NCBI GenBank assembly: GCA_964626735.1
Contig: CAZVIJ010000006.1
Coordinates: forward strand, 1-46,390
Length of the DNA: 46,390 nucleotides
Origin: CAZVIJ01 sp964626735
Lineage (GTDB): Bacteria; Patescibacteriota; Dojkabacteria; JAOAGR01
Direction of reading: 5' to 3'
In this document: piece by piece, positions 17,719 through 26,135 of the stretch
Layout of the letters: every line of letters starts with the position of its first letter
How positions within the stretch are numbered: position 1 is the first letter of the stretch
Made by a program: the position numbers and the translations under genes
Notes under the pieces: generated by a model
What the model saw: the letters and a program-made list of their open reading frames with translations, nothing else
What the model was told of the DNA's origin: nothing
The model's database searches: none

Positions 17719-17991
17719 ATGATCAAGCACTTCACCATCCGCGTCACCGGAAAAGTACAGGGAGTTTTTTTCAGGAAGCACACCATCAGATTTGCTGAGC
17801 AAAATTCTATCACCGGCATCGTCAGAAACGAACCGGACGGCTCTGTTCTCATTGAAGCTGAAGGCGACGAGCAAGACTTAGTGAAGCTGGTTGTCTGGTG
17901 CCATACCGGGCCAAAGCGCGCCGTCGTCGAAAACGTGCTGGTGACGGAAGGAGAAGTGGAGGGGTTTGCTACATTCTCGTGGGATGCGTAA
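17719..17991 (+). CDS. acyP: Acylphosphatase
   Basis: A 90-aa acylphosphatase, a ferredoxin-like fold that hydrolyses acyl phosphates such as acetyl phosphate and carbamoyl phosphate. The phosphate loop is GKVQGVFFR with the catalytic Arg, and the catalytic Asn is in GIVRNEPDGSV. The Phe in place of the common Gly/Trp before FR is tolerated in the family. The length is normal. It is monocistronic, with a leaderless-type promoter. Confidence 0.93.
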   Translation: MIKHFTIRVTGKVQGVFFRKHTIRFAEQNSITGIVRNEPDGSVLIEAEGDEQDLVKLVVWCHTGPKRAVVENVLVTEGEVEGFATFSWDA

Positions 17992-17996
17992 TGGAA

Positions 17997-19280
17997 TCAC
18001 TGCAGTTTGCCTGCGATATTCCCCGAAGCCCAGGCCCAAGAGAGATTGAAGCCTCCCACGTCGCCATCTACATCCAATACCTCGCCGCAGAAATACAGGT
18101 GAGGTACAAGGGTTGATTCGAGCGTTCCTGCCTTAACGTTTCCGGTATCCACGCCTCCTGCGGTAAACTCGGCTTCATTCCAGCCCCTGGTTTCGGTAAT
18201 CGGTATGAGGTAGGCGGTCAGCGTCGCGATAAGCGTTTCGATTTCCCGCTCGCTGAGTGCTTGAACCGCTTTGTTCTTGTCGATTCCCGATAGCTTAAGA
18301 AGAACAGCCGGCACTTTTACGGGGAAAAATCCCAGGAGGCTCACTTCAATGCTTTGGTCCGGACGTTTCAGCCATCGTTCGCTCAGGAGGGTGTGGACAT
18401 CGTCAGATGTCTTGCCGGGAAAGAAATTGAGGGATACAGCACAGTTTCCTTTATGGAGCCGGTTAATCTGGATGGAAATTTCGCGGCTGACGTTGAGCAC
18501 GGCTGGGCCCGTAATTCCGTACTGCGCGAACATGACATCATCGCTTCGTGTTTTCAGCCGTTTGCCATCGATGATCGAGGTTACTTCAATCTCCAATTTC
18601 ACCCCTTGCAGCTCTTGCGAAAGCGGGTTCTTTCCGACAAGCGGAAGCGCAGAGGGAACCGGTCCGATAATCGCATGCCCAAACTTTTCCGCCAACGCAT
18701 AGCCGCTGCCGTTGGAACCTAATGCTGGATACGTTCGACCGCCTGCGGAGATCACGACGTATGCCGAGCTTAGCGTGGAGGTATTCCCCTTGGGAATATT
18801 ATTTTCCAACAGCTGCGTCGTTACCTCAAATCGTTCGCCTTTCCGCTCGATCGAGAGGCAATCGGTAGTAAGCATAATGGTAACACCCAATCTCTTAAGC
18901 TCGTCCTCGAGAAGGGCATTGATGGTCTTGGCTTGATCGGTTATCGGGAAGAGCTTTCCGATATCGGTTTTACGTTCAACATACAGTTCGACGCCAAGAT
19001 CATTGAAAAACGAGACGATGTCGCGTAAACCAAATTGTTCGAAGATACTCCTCACGAACGTATGAGGTGCACCATAGTAATGATCTTCGATACTTTCGTT
19101 GAGGTGGACGTTGGTTATATTGCATCGTCCGGCGCCGCAAACAAGAATTTTGCGGCCAAGGGCGAAGGTGCGGTCGACGATACAAATGGAGTAGGTAGGG
19201 TGGGCCCGCTTGCAGGAGATTGCGGCCATAATGCCAGCAGCTCCGCCGCCTACGATAATGACGTCGAAAGTAGATTCCAT
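17997..19280 (-). CDS. BaiN/HI0933-family flavoprotein (NAD(P)/FAD-dependent oxidoreductase)
   Basis: A 427-aa enzyme with the Rossmann motif VIIVGGGAAGIMAAI near the start, the family signature GRKILVCGAGRCNITN, and the C-terminal GGVDTGNVKAGTLES and CGEVLDVDGDVGGFNL blocks that complete the FAD site. Members are annotated as aminoacetone oxidase-like or BaiN-like; the true substrate is mostly unknown. TATAAT (minus strand, 19291 to 19286) ends 5 nt before the ATG. Confidence 0.9.
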   Translation of the reverse strand: MESTFDVIIVGGGAAGIMAAISCKRAHPTYSICIVDRTFALGRKILVCGAGRCNITNVHLNESIEDHYYGAPHTFVRSIFEQFGLRDIVSFFNDLGVELYVERKTDIGKLFPITDQAKTINALLEDELKRLGVTIMLTTDCLSIERKGERFEVTTQLLENNIPKGNTSTLSSAYVVISAGGRTYPALGSNGSGYALAEKFGHAIIGPVPSALPLVGKNPLSQELQGVKLEIEVTSIIDGKRLKTRSDDVMFAQYGITGPAVLNVSREISIQINRLHKGNCAVSLNFFPGKTSDDVHTLLSERWLKRPDQSIEVSLLGFFPVKVPAVLLKLSGIDKNKAVQALSEREIETLIATLTAYLIPITETRGWNEAEFTAGGVDTGNVKAGTLESTLVPHLYFCGEVLDVDGDVGGFNLSWAWASGNIAGKLQ

Positions 19281-19285
19281 ACTGG

Positions 19286-19342
19286 ATTATACAAGAATGG
19301 AGAGCATATTCGTTGTCCGGTTCTGCACAAGCACGGTATAAT
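19286..19342. promoter_or_regulatory. Divergent -10 boxes (flavoprotein and 250-aa protein)
   Basis: Minus-strand TATAAT (19291 to 19286) and plus-strand TATAAT (19337-19342), 5 and 6 nt from their start codons. The plus box rules out the longer frame starting at 19313. Confidence 0.6.
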
Positions 19343-19348
19343 CATACT

Positions 19349-20101
19349 ATGTTCGACCGCGTCGATACCGTAAGGGCAATTGCCAATCGCTACTCCTTGT
19401 TGACCTATATGGGTTTGGGAGCACAACGCGTTTGGCTCGACGATGTCAGAAATGCGTTCGAGTCGTATCTCAAAGCAGGTTTACTGAAACCAAATGTCGA
19501 ACCGTTTAGGATTGCTAATTACCGGGCAAATCCAGACGCCTTGTTTAATGCGCTAATCAACAACCCCGAACCCGTTGGCGATGATAGCAGTCATCCGCCG
19601 CTTATAACGAAAGTTTGCTGTTACGATGTAGCGATTGTTGCATTGATTCTTGCGGCGCACGGCAGGCTGTACGATAAGGTAACGAGAGTTTCTCCCGGAC
19701 TCCTTTTGCCGAAACTGGATACCGGTGTCGTGAAACCCGATCAAACTGCGCATTCCTTTGCCATGGTTGCCAAGCCCTGGCTCACGTTGCGAGCGCTAGG
19801 AGAGAGCGAGGATATTATCGAATTCATAACGCGCTACGACGATGCCGATATGCGGCGCGAAAACCCGATATACGGCGCTCAGGTCGTTGAACGAAATAAG
19901 AGGTTCGGGCTGATGGGCTCGAGTATGGTTCCGTGGTTCGGCAATCCGATTTGGGCAAATGACGATACACCATGGATGCGTTCTGCAAAACTAGATTTCC
20001 GAATGGTGGCCCCAGTAGGATGGCTCTTCGAGCGGACAATCGACTTTTATGAACGGTCGCTCTACTGTCGTATGGTATCGCCGGAACCGACCGACTCGTA
20101 G
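19349..20101 (+). CDS. Unknown 250-aa protein
   Basis: The frame is open to 19313, but ATG 19349 is preferred since TATAAT at 19337-19342 would otherwise lie inside the coding region. No domain, signal or membrane helix recognised. Its 3' end overlaps the convergent CYTH-like gene by 40 bp, longer than other overlaps here. Confidence 0.65.
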   Translation: MFDRVDTVRAIANRYSLLTYMGLGAQRVWLDDVRNAFESYLKAGLLKPNVEPFRIANYRANPDALFNALINNPEPVGDDSSHPPLITKVCCYDVAIVALILAAHGRLYDKVTRVSPGLLLPKLDTGVVKPDQTAHSFAMVAKPWLTLRALGESEDIIEFITRYDDADMRRENPIYGAQVVERNKRFGLMGSSMVPWFGNPIWANDDTPWMRSAKLDFRMVAPVGWLFERTIDFYERSLYCRMVSPEPTDS

Positions 20102-20619
20102 TACAGTGCAGCGGCATTCGTCTTTATGATGCTTTCTTTTTGGACGTTCAGCAACGTCAACGTATCCTCGAGGTATCCTTTCTTGGGAGCTTTTATCTTG
20201 ACATACTCTCCGAGGTTTTCAAGGCGCTGGATTTCCACGATTACTTCTTCATCGTTCATCTTGAAATAGTACAGGGTTGATTCTGTTCTAAGTTTCCCCC
20301 ATGGCTTGTATTGGAACTTTGCGACGCGCTTGAGGAGCGTCTGGTATTCGGCCTCTCCCAGGAAGTCAACCATCTCGTAATAGCCGTTATCGCGAGTTAT
20401 ATAGTCGACTTTCTCGAGAACGGGGAGCTTCGCGGAATCCTCGTATACCCGCAGCCGAATGACGACATCGCGCGGGTTGAAATCGATCGATACGTCTTTG
20501 CCGGCAGGGTAATAGAACTCATCGGTATAGGTGACGGAGCGTTTGTCGATGCACGTATCTTCGCAGATGCGCTCAATCTCGGAAGATGAGGGGAATCGAG
20601 CAGAGAAGTCCATATCCAT
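20062..20619 (-). CDS. CYTH-like (triphosphate tunnel) domain protein
   Basis: A 185-aa protein with features of the CYTH superfamily (class IV adenylate cyclases, thiamine-triphosphatases and tRNA-ligase-like enzymes): alternating basic/acidic beta strands (VVIRLRVYED, VEKVDY-like segments), a FxYKPWGKLRTESTLYYF strand pair and the late IQRLENLGEYVKIKAP element, close to the LGxFVEIE motif of the family. The N-terminal ExExK motif is not obvious, so activity is unclear. TACAAT, preceded by TGC (minus strand, 20631 to 20626), ends 6 nt before the ATG. Confidence 0.55.
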   Translation of the reverse strand: MDMDFSARFPSSSEIERICEDTCIDKRSVTYTDEFYYPAGKDVSIDFNPRDVVIRLRVYEDSAKLPVLEKVDYITRDNGYYEMVDFLGEAEYQTLLKRVAKFQYKPWGKLRTESTLYYFKMNDEEVIVEIQRLENLGEYVKIKAPKKGYLEDTLTLLNVQKESIIKTNAAALYYESVGSGDTIRQ

Positions 20620-20694
20620 ACGCCAATTGTAGCATGTTTGATGCGCCGGCCGCGGAAAAATTATTTGCGGCAGGGGAGAGTAGGGAGTCGTCCC

Positions 20695-20955
20695 CTACTC
20701 CGCTTTCTGGGAATTTGATTCCGAAGGTACTGTCAGTGGAGCGGCGGATTCCTTGCCCCATGCAACGGAATTCCAAAAACGCTCGTGCAGAAAGTAAAAC
20801 AATGTGCTGGCCAAGTTCGAAAATATCAGGAAATTAAGCGTGATATCGAGCCTGCGGGTTATCGCGTACGCTATGATGGAGTCCGAAAGGAGAATCATAA
20901 AGCGGTACGAGAGCGCTTTCGCGATTGAACGGGTATGGTGCTCATGGAATGCCAT
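20695..20955 (-). CDS. DUF2061 membrane protein
   Basis: 86 aa with the DUF2061 pattern: SIAKALSYRFMILLSDSIIAY, a second hydrophobic stretch, and FYFLHERFWNSVAWG at the end of the domain. The family is a two-helix membrane protein of unknown role, sometimes found fused to or beside sulfur-assimilation enzymes. TATAGT (minus strand, 20966 to 20961) ends 5 nt before the ATG. Confidence 0.8.
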   Translation of the reverse strand: MAFHEHHTRSIAKALSYRFMILLSDSIIAYAITRRLDITLNFLIFSNLASTLFYFLHERFWNSVAWGKESAAPLTVPSESNSQKAE

Positions 20956-20960
20956 AATCC

Positions 20961-21015
20961 ACTATACAGGATGGCCAAAAGCTTGTGTACCGTATCACAT
21001 ACAAAATAGTACAAT
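20961..21015. promoter_or_regulatory. Divergent -10 boxes (DUF2061 and GerW-like genes)
   Basis: Minus-strand TATAGT (20966 to 20961), 5 nt from ATG 20955, and plus-strand TACAAT (21010-21015), 6 nt from ATG 21022. Confidence 0.5.
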
Positions 21016-21021
21016 ACAGGT

Positions 21022-21393
21022 ATGGCAGATGTAGAGACAGTTCTCAAAGAAATTAGACAGAACGTCGAGTCGAGCTCGAACGTTAAAGTCGTGTTCGGTG
21101 ATCCGGTTTATTCCGACAGCGCGGATGGTACGCTTAAAACATGCGTAATTCCCGTCTCGAAATCGTTCGTGATGACGGGCGGCGGTGGCGGAGGAAAAGA
21201 TTCGGTCCCCGGCATGGAACATTCGCGCGGCGAACACGGAGCTGGTACGGGCATCATTGCTCGAACTACCCCCTTAGGCTACGTGAAGATAGAAAACGGC
21301 GAAGCGGAATTTGTGGAAATCCTCGACAAAAGGTTCCTCATCGGGATTGGTGCGGTTCTCGCCCTTGCCCTGGCAATCTTTCTCAAGAAGTAA
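21022..21393 (+). CDS. GerW/YtfJ-family protein
   Basis: A 123-aa protein matching the GerW (YtfJ) family: FGDPVYSDS, VIPVSKSFVMTGGGGGG, and GTGIIARTTPLGYVKIENG. In Bacillus, YtfJ is needed for spore germination, but the family is wide in non-sporulating bacteria. Here a C-terminal hydrophobic helix (FLIGIGAVLALALAIFLKK) anchors it to the membrane. Nothing else in the window points to sporulation. The -10 to ATG spacer ACAGGT equals that of the 47-aa gene. Confidence 0.8.
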   Translation: MADVETVLKEIRQNVESSSNVKVVFGDPVYSDSADGTLKTCVIPVSKSFVMTGGGGGGKDSVPGMEHSRGEHGAGTGIIARTTPLGYVKIENGEAEFVEILDKRFLIGIGAVLALALAIFLKK

Positions 21394-21395
21394 GA

Positions 21396-22472
21396 TTAAT
21401 CGCCGAAGTTTATGCCTACGCCGCGCGCATTGTGAACGATTTGGCTTTTGGGATCGACTAGCTTGAGCTCCTTAACAGCTTCGGTTATGTCGATCTCCCC
21501 TATCTGGTTGTGCCCGTAGGTTACCATCTTACCGTACTTGCCGTTCCTGAAGAGGTCGGCAGCACCTGCGCCGAATAGCGTACTGAGAACCCGATCGAAG
21601 CTATTTGGGCTGCCGCCGCGCTGTACATGGCCCAATGCAGTAGATCGCGCCTCGATAGCCTCATCCTGGTTCAAGTACGAAACTACTTGCTCGCCGATTC
21701 CGCCGTACAAAACCTCCATCGACCGACCACCGGTGTTTTTCAACGATAGCTCGCCATCTTCTGGCTTAGCTCCTTCCGCAACGACGATAACGGTACTGTG
21801 GCGTCCTTTTTCGATACGCTCATGGATGAACCGCTTGACGTTTTCGAGCTTGAATGGAATTTCCGGGATGAGGATCATGTTCGCGCCACCTGCAATACCC
21901 GAGTAAAGAGAAATCCAGCCGGCATTACGCCCCATTACTTCAAGCACCATAACCCGATCGTGCGAAGTTGCCGTGGTATGGAGCCTATCAAGCGCCTCTG
22001 TCGCGATCTCAACTGCGGTATGGAATCCGAACGTGAAATCAGTTCCCAACAGGTCGTTGTCGATGCTTTTCGGAACGCCCACGACCTTGAATCCGTATTC
22101 CTGGAGGTTATTAGCCATGGAAAGCGTACCGTCTCCTCCGATAACGATGAGACCGTCGAGCTGGAGCTCCTTGTACGTCTCGTATGCCTTGAGGATCACT
22201 GCCTCTTCTGCCTTGGTCGTTTGCCCGGTACCGACTTTACCAGGGAAATGCCCCTTGTTAACGCTCTTTAAGAATGTCCCTCCAATCCACCTGTTTTGGC
22301 TCGTGAACACCCGGTCGAGGAGCAGGAATTCCTTGTTGAGGAGCCCCTCGAAGCCTTTGTAGAAACCGATGACGTCGTACTCATCGGAGAGGCTTTTGAC
22401 TACTGCGTCGATTACGGTGTTTAAACCAGGGCAATCTCCGCCGCTTATTACGATTCCAGCGCGCTTTTTCAT
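21396..22472 (-). CDS. pfkA: 6-phosphofructokinase (hybrid active-site type)
   Basis: A 358-aa PfkA-family enzyme, which phosphorylates fructose 6-phosphate in glycolysis. GGDCPGLN starts at residue 11, GGDGT is at 112-116 and PKSIDND at 134-140 (catalytic Asp D138, D140), followed by EVMGRNAGW and GHVQRGGSP. Gly at position 115 is the ATP-type residue, while Lys at 135 is the residue typical of PPi-type enzymes; this G/K pairing defines a known mixed group with ATP preference in the cases studied. The phosphoryl donor should therefore be treated as open. TATAAT (minus strand, 22486 to 22481) ends 8 nt before the ATG. Confidence 0.93.
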   Translation of the reverse strand: MKKRAGIVISGGDCPGLNTVIDAVVKSLSDEYDVIGFYKGFEGLLNKEFLLLDRVFTSQNRWIGGTFLKSVNKGHFPGKVGTGQTTKAEEAVILKAYETYKELQLDGLIVIGGDGTLSMANNLQEYGFKVVGVPKSIDNDLLGTDFTFGFHTAVEIATEALDRLHTTATSHDRVMVLEVMGRNAGWISLYSGIAGGANMILIPEIPFKLENVKRFIHERIEKGRHSTVIVVAEGAKPEDGELSLKNTGGRSMEVLYGGIGEQVVSYLNQDEAIEARSTALGHVQRGGSPNSFDRVLSTLFGAGAADLFRNGKYGKMVTYGHNQIGEIDITEAVKELKLVDPKSQIVHNARGVGINFGD

Positions 22473-22631
22473 TTCGGGCGATTATATATCATTTACATAT
22501 CAAGTCAAAGTATACTATCGTGTGACGTGCGTTACAACACACTATACTCCTCTGAGAATTTCTCGCCAGATGTCCTTGTATAGCTCGTATACTGTATATT
22601 GTGATGCTTGTATAATGAAAGACCGGCACTT

Positions 22632-23570
22632 ATGAATGACGAACGAATTTTGATGTTCACTGCATACGTAAAGAACAATGCATTTGCCCTCCTCGTAATC
22701 GCAATCTCGTTTATCCTGCTTATAGGCAACTACCTGTGGTCACATACGCGCGCGCGCAATGAATCGCGACCCGAATGCAGAACCTCGGACATGGCAAAAA
22801 CAGCTACCCAGAAAGATGGCGACGTGCAGACGTTCACTTTTAAGGACAAAGATTGGATAGAAAATTGGGATTTGCAGCGATCGGAGAACGGTTCGATAAA
22901 AGGTATCGGGTTGGATAATTCGAAAGTAGTTCATGAAACATTCGGCGGCGTAAAAGATTACCTGCAGGTTTCGTATCCGAAAGGATCGGCAAGCCCCAGT
23001 ACGACGACGAAGTACGGCGCTCCCAAGGGAGGTGCCGGGTTTTATGCGCAGTATCGTATGGCCCCGTCTGATAGGCTGCATATGCGATATTACCTTCGGT
23101 TTGCCGATAATTTCGATTTCGTAAAGGGGGGAAAGCTTCCCGGCCTCTACGGAGGGACGGGGAATAGCGGAGGCAACATCCCGGACGGGACTGACGGCTT
23201 CTCCTCGAGAATCATGTGGCGGGAGAACGGAGAAGGTGAAGTATATGCCTACCTACCCGCCAGTACCGACTTCGGTACCTCGTTGGGCAGGGGATGCTTC
23301 ATGTTCGAACGGGGCAAGTGGTATTCAATCGAGCAAGAATTATCGCTCAACAAACCCGGTTCGTCCGATGGATACGTAAACATTTGGGTTGACGGCAAGC
23401 CCAAGTTTCACGCAGGCAATTTGAATTTCAGGACGACAGACGCGCTCAAGATAAATGGGGTATTCTTCGATACGTTCTTTGGTGGCGACGATACTTCATG
23501 GGTTACTCCCGTCGATACGCATATCGACTTCGGAAACTTCGCCATCAGCCGGGGATATATCGGAAAGTAA
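22632..23570 (+). CDS. Membrane-anchored polysaccharide lyase-like protein (PL14-like fold)
   Basis: A 312-aa protein with one N-terminal anchor (about residues 14-36) and an extracellular beta-jelly-roll. Segments such as FDFVKGGKLPGLYGG, SSRIMWRENGEGEVYAY and INGVFFDTFFGG are characteristic of the lyase-like domain near PL14 (alginate/glucuronan lyases). The start is placed at ATG 22632; TTG 22608 is in frame but lies upstream of the TATAAT at 22611-22616. Together with the other glycan enzymes here it may act on environmental or host polysaccharide. The enzymatic residues were not identified. Confidence 0.75.
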   Translation: MNDERILMFTAYVKNNAFALLVIAISFILLIGNYLWSHTRARNESRPECRTSDMAKTATQKDGDVQTFTFKDKDWIENWDLQRSENGSIKGIGLDNSKVVHETFGGVKDYLQVSYPKGSASPSTTTKYGAPKGGAGFYAQYRMAPSDRLHMRYYLRFADNFDFVKGGKLPGLYGGTGNSGGNIPDGTDGFSSRIMWRENGEGEVYAYLPASTDFGTSLGRGCFMFERGKWYSIEQELSLNKPGSSDGYVNIWVDGKPKFHAGNLNFRTTDALKINGVFFDTFFGGDDTSWVTPVDTHIDFGNFAISRGYIGK

Positions 23571-24323
23571 CTACCGGATTTGTTTGAAATCATTCATAGA
23601 ATCTCTGACGTGCCGTCGTTGGGGGGAGAACAGTTTCAGCAGCGGATTGAACATAACGGCAATTCCCTGTCCCCTGGTTGCTAACGAGTGTCGCTCGTCA
23701 AAAAGTATCTTGGTATCGCTCCCCATCATCGCGCCGTACGCGAGCGCGGCAATGCGTAACGAAGCGGCCTCGACCCTGTTCCAATACCGGTCATCATTGG
23801 GTTTGAAGCCGCGTGACATGGGGCGCCCGTATTCCGGATGTTCGAGGGCACATTCCCATTTTTTGAGAACCGTCCTGCCGCGCCTGATATCTTCCGATAG
23901 TTCTGCTTGGGCTTTAAGGAGCATGATGAGAACGGCAGAAGTGCCGTCGGGCTCTTTTTCGTCGACGATAAGCGGGGGATGGACAGTCGTACGGTAAATA
24001 AATGAATAAGCATTATATAGGATAACAGGCTCGATAGAATGCGAAACATACTGGGCAACCGTATTCCTTGGTGGGGCAGCGTATGTCCTGGGAACAGGTC
24101 TGACGGAGAATTCTCGAATACAAATATCTTCAGTCTGTCCCTCGCGGAGAAACACGTGATGAACTCCGGGGATAGAATCCCGCCCGTTCGAAGCCAGAAT
24201 CACAGCGGTTGAAAGCTTGCCGATGACACGCTGCCATGAAGTGACAGATTCGGGTACATCACTGAAATAGAAATAATGGTCGTAGCTATCGACGCGAACG
24301 GTGGAAGTAGGAGGAGTCGTCAT
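23571..24323 (-). CDS. Unknown 250-aa protein
   Basis: No recognised domain, no signal peptide. The middle part is rich in aromatic residues and His, the C-terminal third is basic. The stop directly abuts the stop of the lyase-like gene. TATAAT preceded by TGG (extended -10; minus strand, 24334 to 24329) ends 5 nt before the ATG, so the start is well supported. Confidence 0.65.
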   Translation of the reverse strand: MTTPPTSTVRVDSYDHYFYFSDVPESVTSWQRVIGKLSTAVILASNGRDSIPGVHHVFLREGQTEDICIREFSVRPVPRTYAAPPRNTVAQYVSHSIEPVILYNAYSFIYRTTVHPPLIVDEKEPDGTSAVLIMLLKAQAELSEDIRRGRTVLKKWECALEHPEYGRPMSRGFKPNDDRYWNRVEAASLRIAALAYGAMMGSDTKILFDERHSLATRGQGIAVMFNPLLKLFSPQRRHVRDSMNDFKQIR

Positions 24324-24357
24324 GGCGCATTATACCAATTGACTCCTCTATTACGAA

Positions 24358-24993
24358 TTACAGGCTCTTCCTGATAAAGAACTGCAAAAGGAAAACGACA
24401 ACAAATGAGAGGACGAATGCGACTGCGGTAATGCCTGCAATCAAGAAAACCTTAAAGAATAGATCCATCTTGCTGCGGTAAATTTTATAGCTGATCGCAT
24501 TGGAAAGGCTAAGCGCTATGGCGCCAAAAAGCCCGGCCCACACCCAGCCGATAAGAATGCCCGAGGTAAAGACAATTACTTTCTCGTTCTGTCGAGGATC
24601 AACGACATCATATACCGATTGCTGCGTATTACCCGAGAACGGTAACAAAATTGACGCAACCCGCTCGACATCCACGATACTGGGATATCTTCCGAAACCT
24701 TTCGGGTAGAAGTGGAGCTTTTTCGTAGCACTTTGGTCTGAGTAGCGGACAACGAATCCCTTCACCCCTGTCAGCATGATTTCCTTAGCTCCGACCTTCG
24801 GATAGTCGATGGAAATCAGGTTTTCCTTGGTGATAGCAAATATGACCGGTGAGTCAGATCGCTTATTCTTGTGAATAATGATGCCGTCGGCGGAAACCTC
24901 GGCGTACTTGACACGGGCGATGCCGTATTTTACTAATACGACTCTTCCCTTCCAATCCTGCGCAGCAAGATTGTCCGTTACTGTAGTGTCCAT
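24358..24993 (-). CDS. Unknown membrane protein with N-terminal beta domain
   Basis: 211 aa: a soluble beta-rich part (about residues 1-140, PH-like in appearance) followed by two hydrophobic helices (about 143-165 and 182-205). No family recognised. It is transcribed in the same direction as the 250-aa gene that follows it. TATAAT (minus strand, 25010 to 25005) lies 11 nt before the ATG, giving a leader of only a few bases. Confidence 0.65.
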   Translation of the reverse strand: MDTTVTDNLAAQDWKGRVVLVKYGIARVKYAEVSADGIIIHKNKRSDSPVIFAITKENLISIDYPKVGAKEIMLTGVKGFVVRYSDQSATKKLHFYPKGFGRYPSIVDVERVASILLPFSGNTQQSVYDVVDPRQNEKVIVFTSGILIGWVWAGLFGAIALSLSNAISYKIYRSKMDLFFKVFLIAGITAVAFVLSFVVVFLLQFFIRKSL

Positions 24994-25029
24994 AAAGACC
25001 TACTATTATACCGCGCGACGGATAAACTG

Positions 25030-26058
25030 TCAGAACCTCCGGTGCTTCATTGTTTTCCGGTGTCTGTGTTTAAGTGCGTGAACTTCCTCCTGTATGGCGA
25101 CATAATTTTTCACCCGTTTAGAATCAAGTTCACCGCGGCTTACTGCTTCCTGGACGGCACAACCTGGTTCCCGAGTATGCGTGCAATCAGAAAACCTGCA
25201 GTCATGGGCAATAGTCGCTATATCGGCAAAGGAGTCGGCTATTTCATCGGCATCTGCCCACACTTGTATCTCCCTAACACCGGGATTATCGATAATCATG
25301 GAGCCGTTCGGCAGCATAACCAGTTGGCGGTGGCTTGTTGTATGGCGGCCTTTATCGTCATCTCCCCGTACTTCGCTGGTAAAAAGAAGCTCTTCGCCAG
25401 CTAGAACATTAATAAGGCTGGACTTCCCGACGCCGGATGATCCAAGGAGTGTGAGCGTCGTACCGGGTTTCGCGAGCGTGCGGATAGCATCCATGCCCAA
25501 GCCGGTTATCGAACTTGCTGGGATTATTTCTACATCCGGGGCGATAGAACGCACTTCATCAACGATATCATTGATATCGGAGCAAAGATCTGCTTTCGAC
25601 AAAACGATGGCAACGCTCGCTTTGCTGCCCCGCGCAACAATAAGGTATCGTTCTAGCCGACGGACGCTGAAGTTTTTGTTTAATGACTCGACTATTATTA
25701 CGATGTCCATATTCGCGGACAGAACGTGCTCGGCGATCGCGTCATGGGCCATTTCTCCTGGCGCTTTGCGAGACATATAGGTCGTGCGGGGAAGAACTTC
25801 CTTTATTACGCACCTATTTTCTCCAGGCAGCCTTTTGATAAGCACCCAGTCCCCTACTACGGGATAAATAACTTCCTTTCTTGATTGATAACTAAACTTG
25901 CCGCTTACCGTGGCGGGAATCGCTCCGTCTACGGTTAGGACAATGAACATATTTTTTTGCTGGTTGGCTACGCGTGCAGCCTCTAATCCTTTTTGATCCG
26001 ATGTTGATAGTTGGGAAACAAAAAAAGAATTCCAGCCGAATTCTTCCAAATTGTGCAT
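25030..26058 (-). CDS. rsgA: Ribosome small-subunit maturation GTPase RsgA
   Basis: A 342-aa circularly permuted GTPase that acts in 30S subunit maturation. The order is an OB fold (about 35-95), G4 (LSKADL), then G1 GSSGVGKSSLIN and G3 DNPGVRE, followed by the C-terminal zinc knuckle (C..C.H.....C in CRFSDCTHTREPGC). The switch region GRHTT is present. All motifs are intact. TATAAT (minus strand, ending 13 nt before the ATG) gives a leader of about 6 nt. Confidence 0.95.
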   Translation of the reverse strand: MHNLEEFGWNSFFVSQLSTSDQKGLEAARVANQQKNMFIVLTVDGAIPATVSGKFSYQSRKEVIYPVVGDWVLIKRLPGENRCVIKEVLPRTTYMSRKAPGEMAHDAIAEHVLSANMDIVIIVESLNKNFSVRRLERYLIVARGSKASVAIVLSKADLCSDINDIVDEVRSIAPDVEIIPASSITGLGMDAIRTLAKPGTTLTLLGSSGVGKSSLINVLAGEELLFTSEVRGDDDKGRHTTSHRQLVMLPNGSMIIDNPGVREIQVWADADEIADSFADIATIAHDCRFSDCTHTREPGCAVQEAVSRGELDSKRVKNYVAIQEEVHALKHRHRKTMKHRRF

Positions 26059-26135
26059 TACTGCTGTGACGATTATATCGTAAAACAGGCTTGCTATTAA
26101 TATGGTATGATAGGAGGCATCTCACAACACCGCAA

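Noticed and set aside
19313..19348. Longer N-terminus for the 250-aa protein
   Set aside because: It would place a perfect TATAAT inside the coding region 6 nt before a good ATG.
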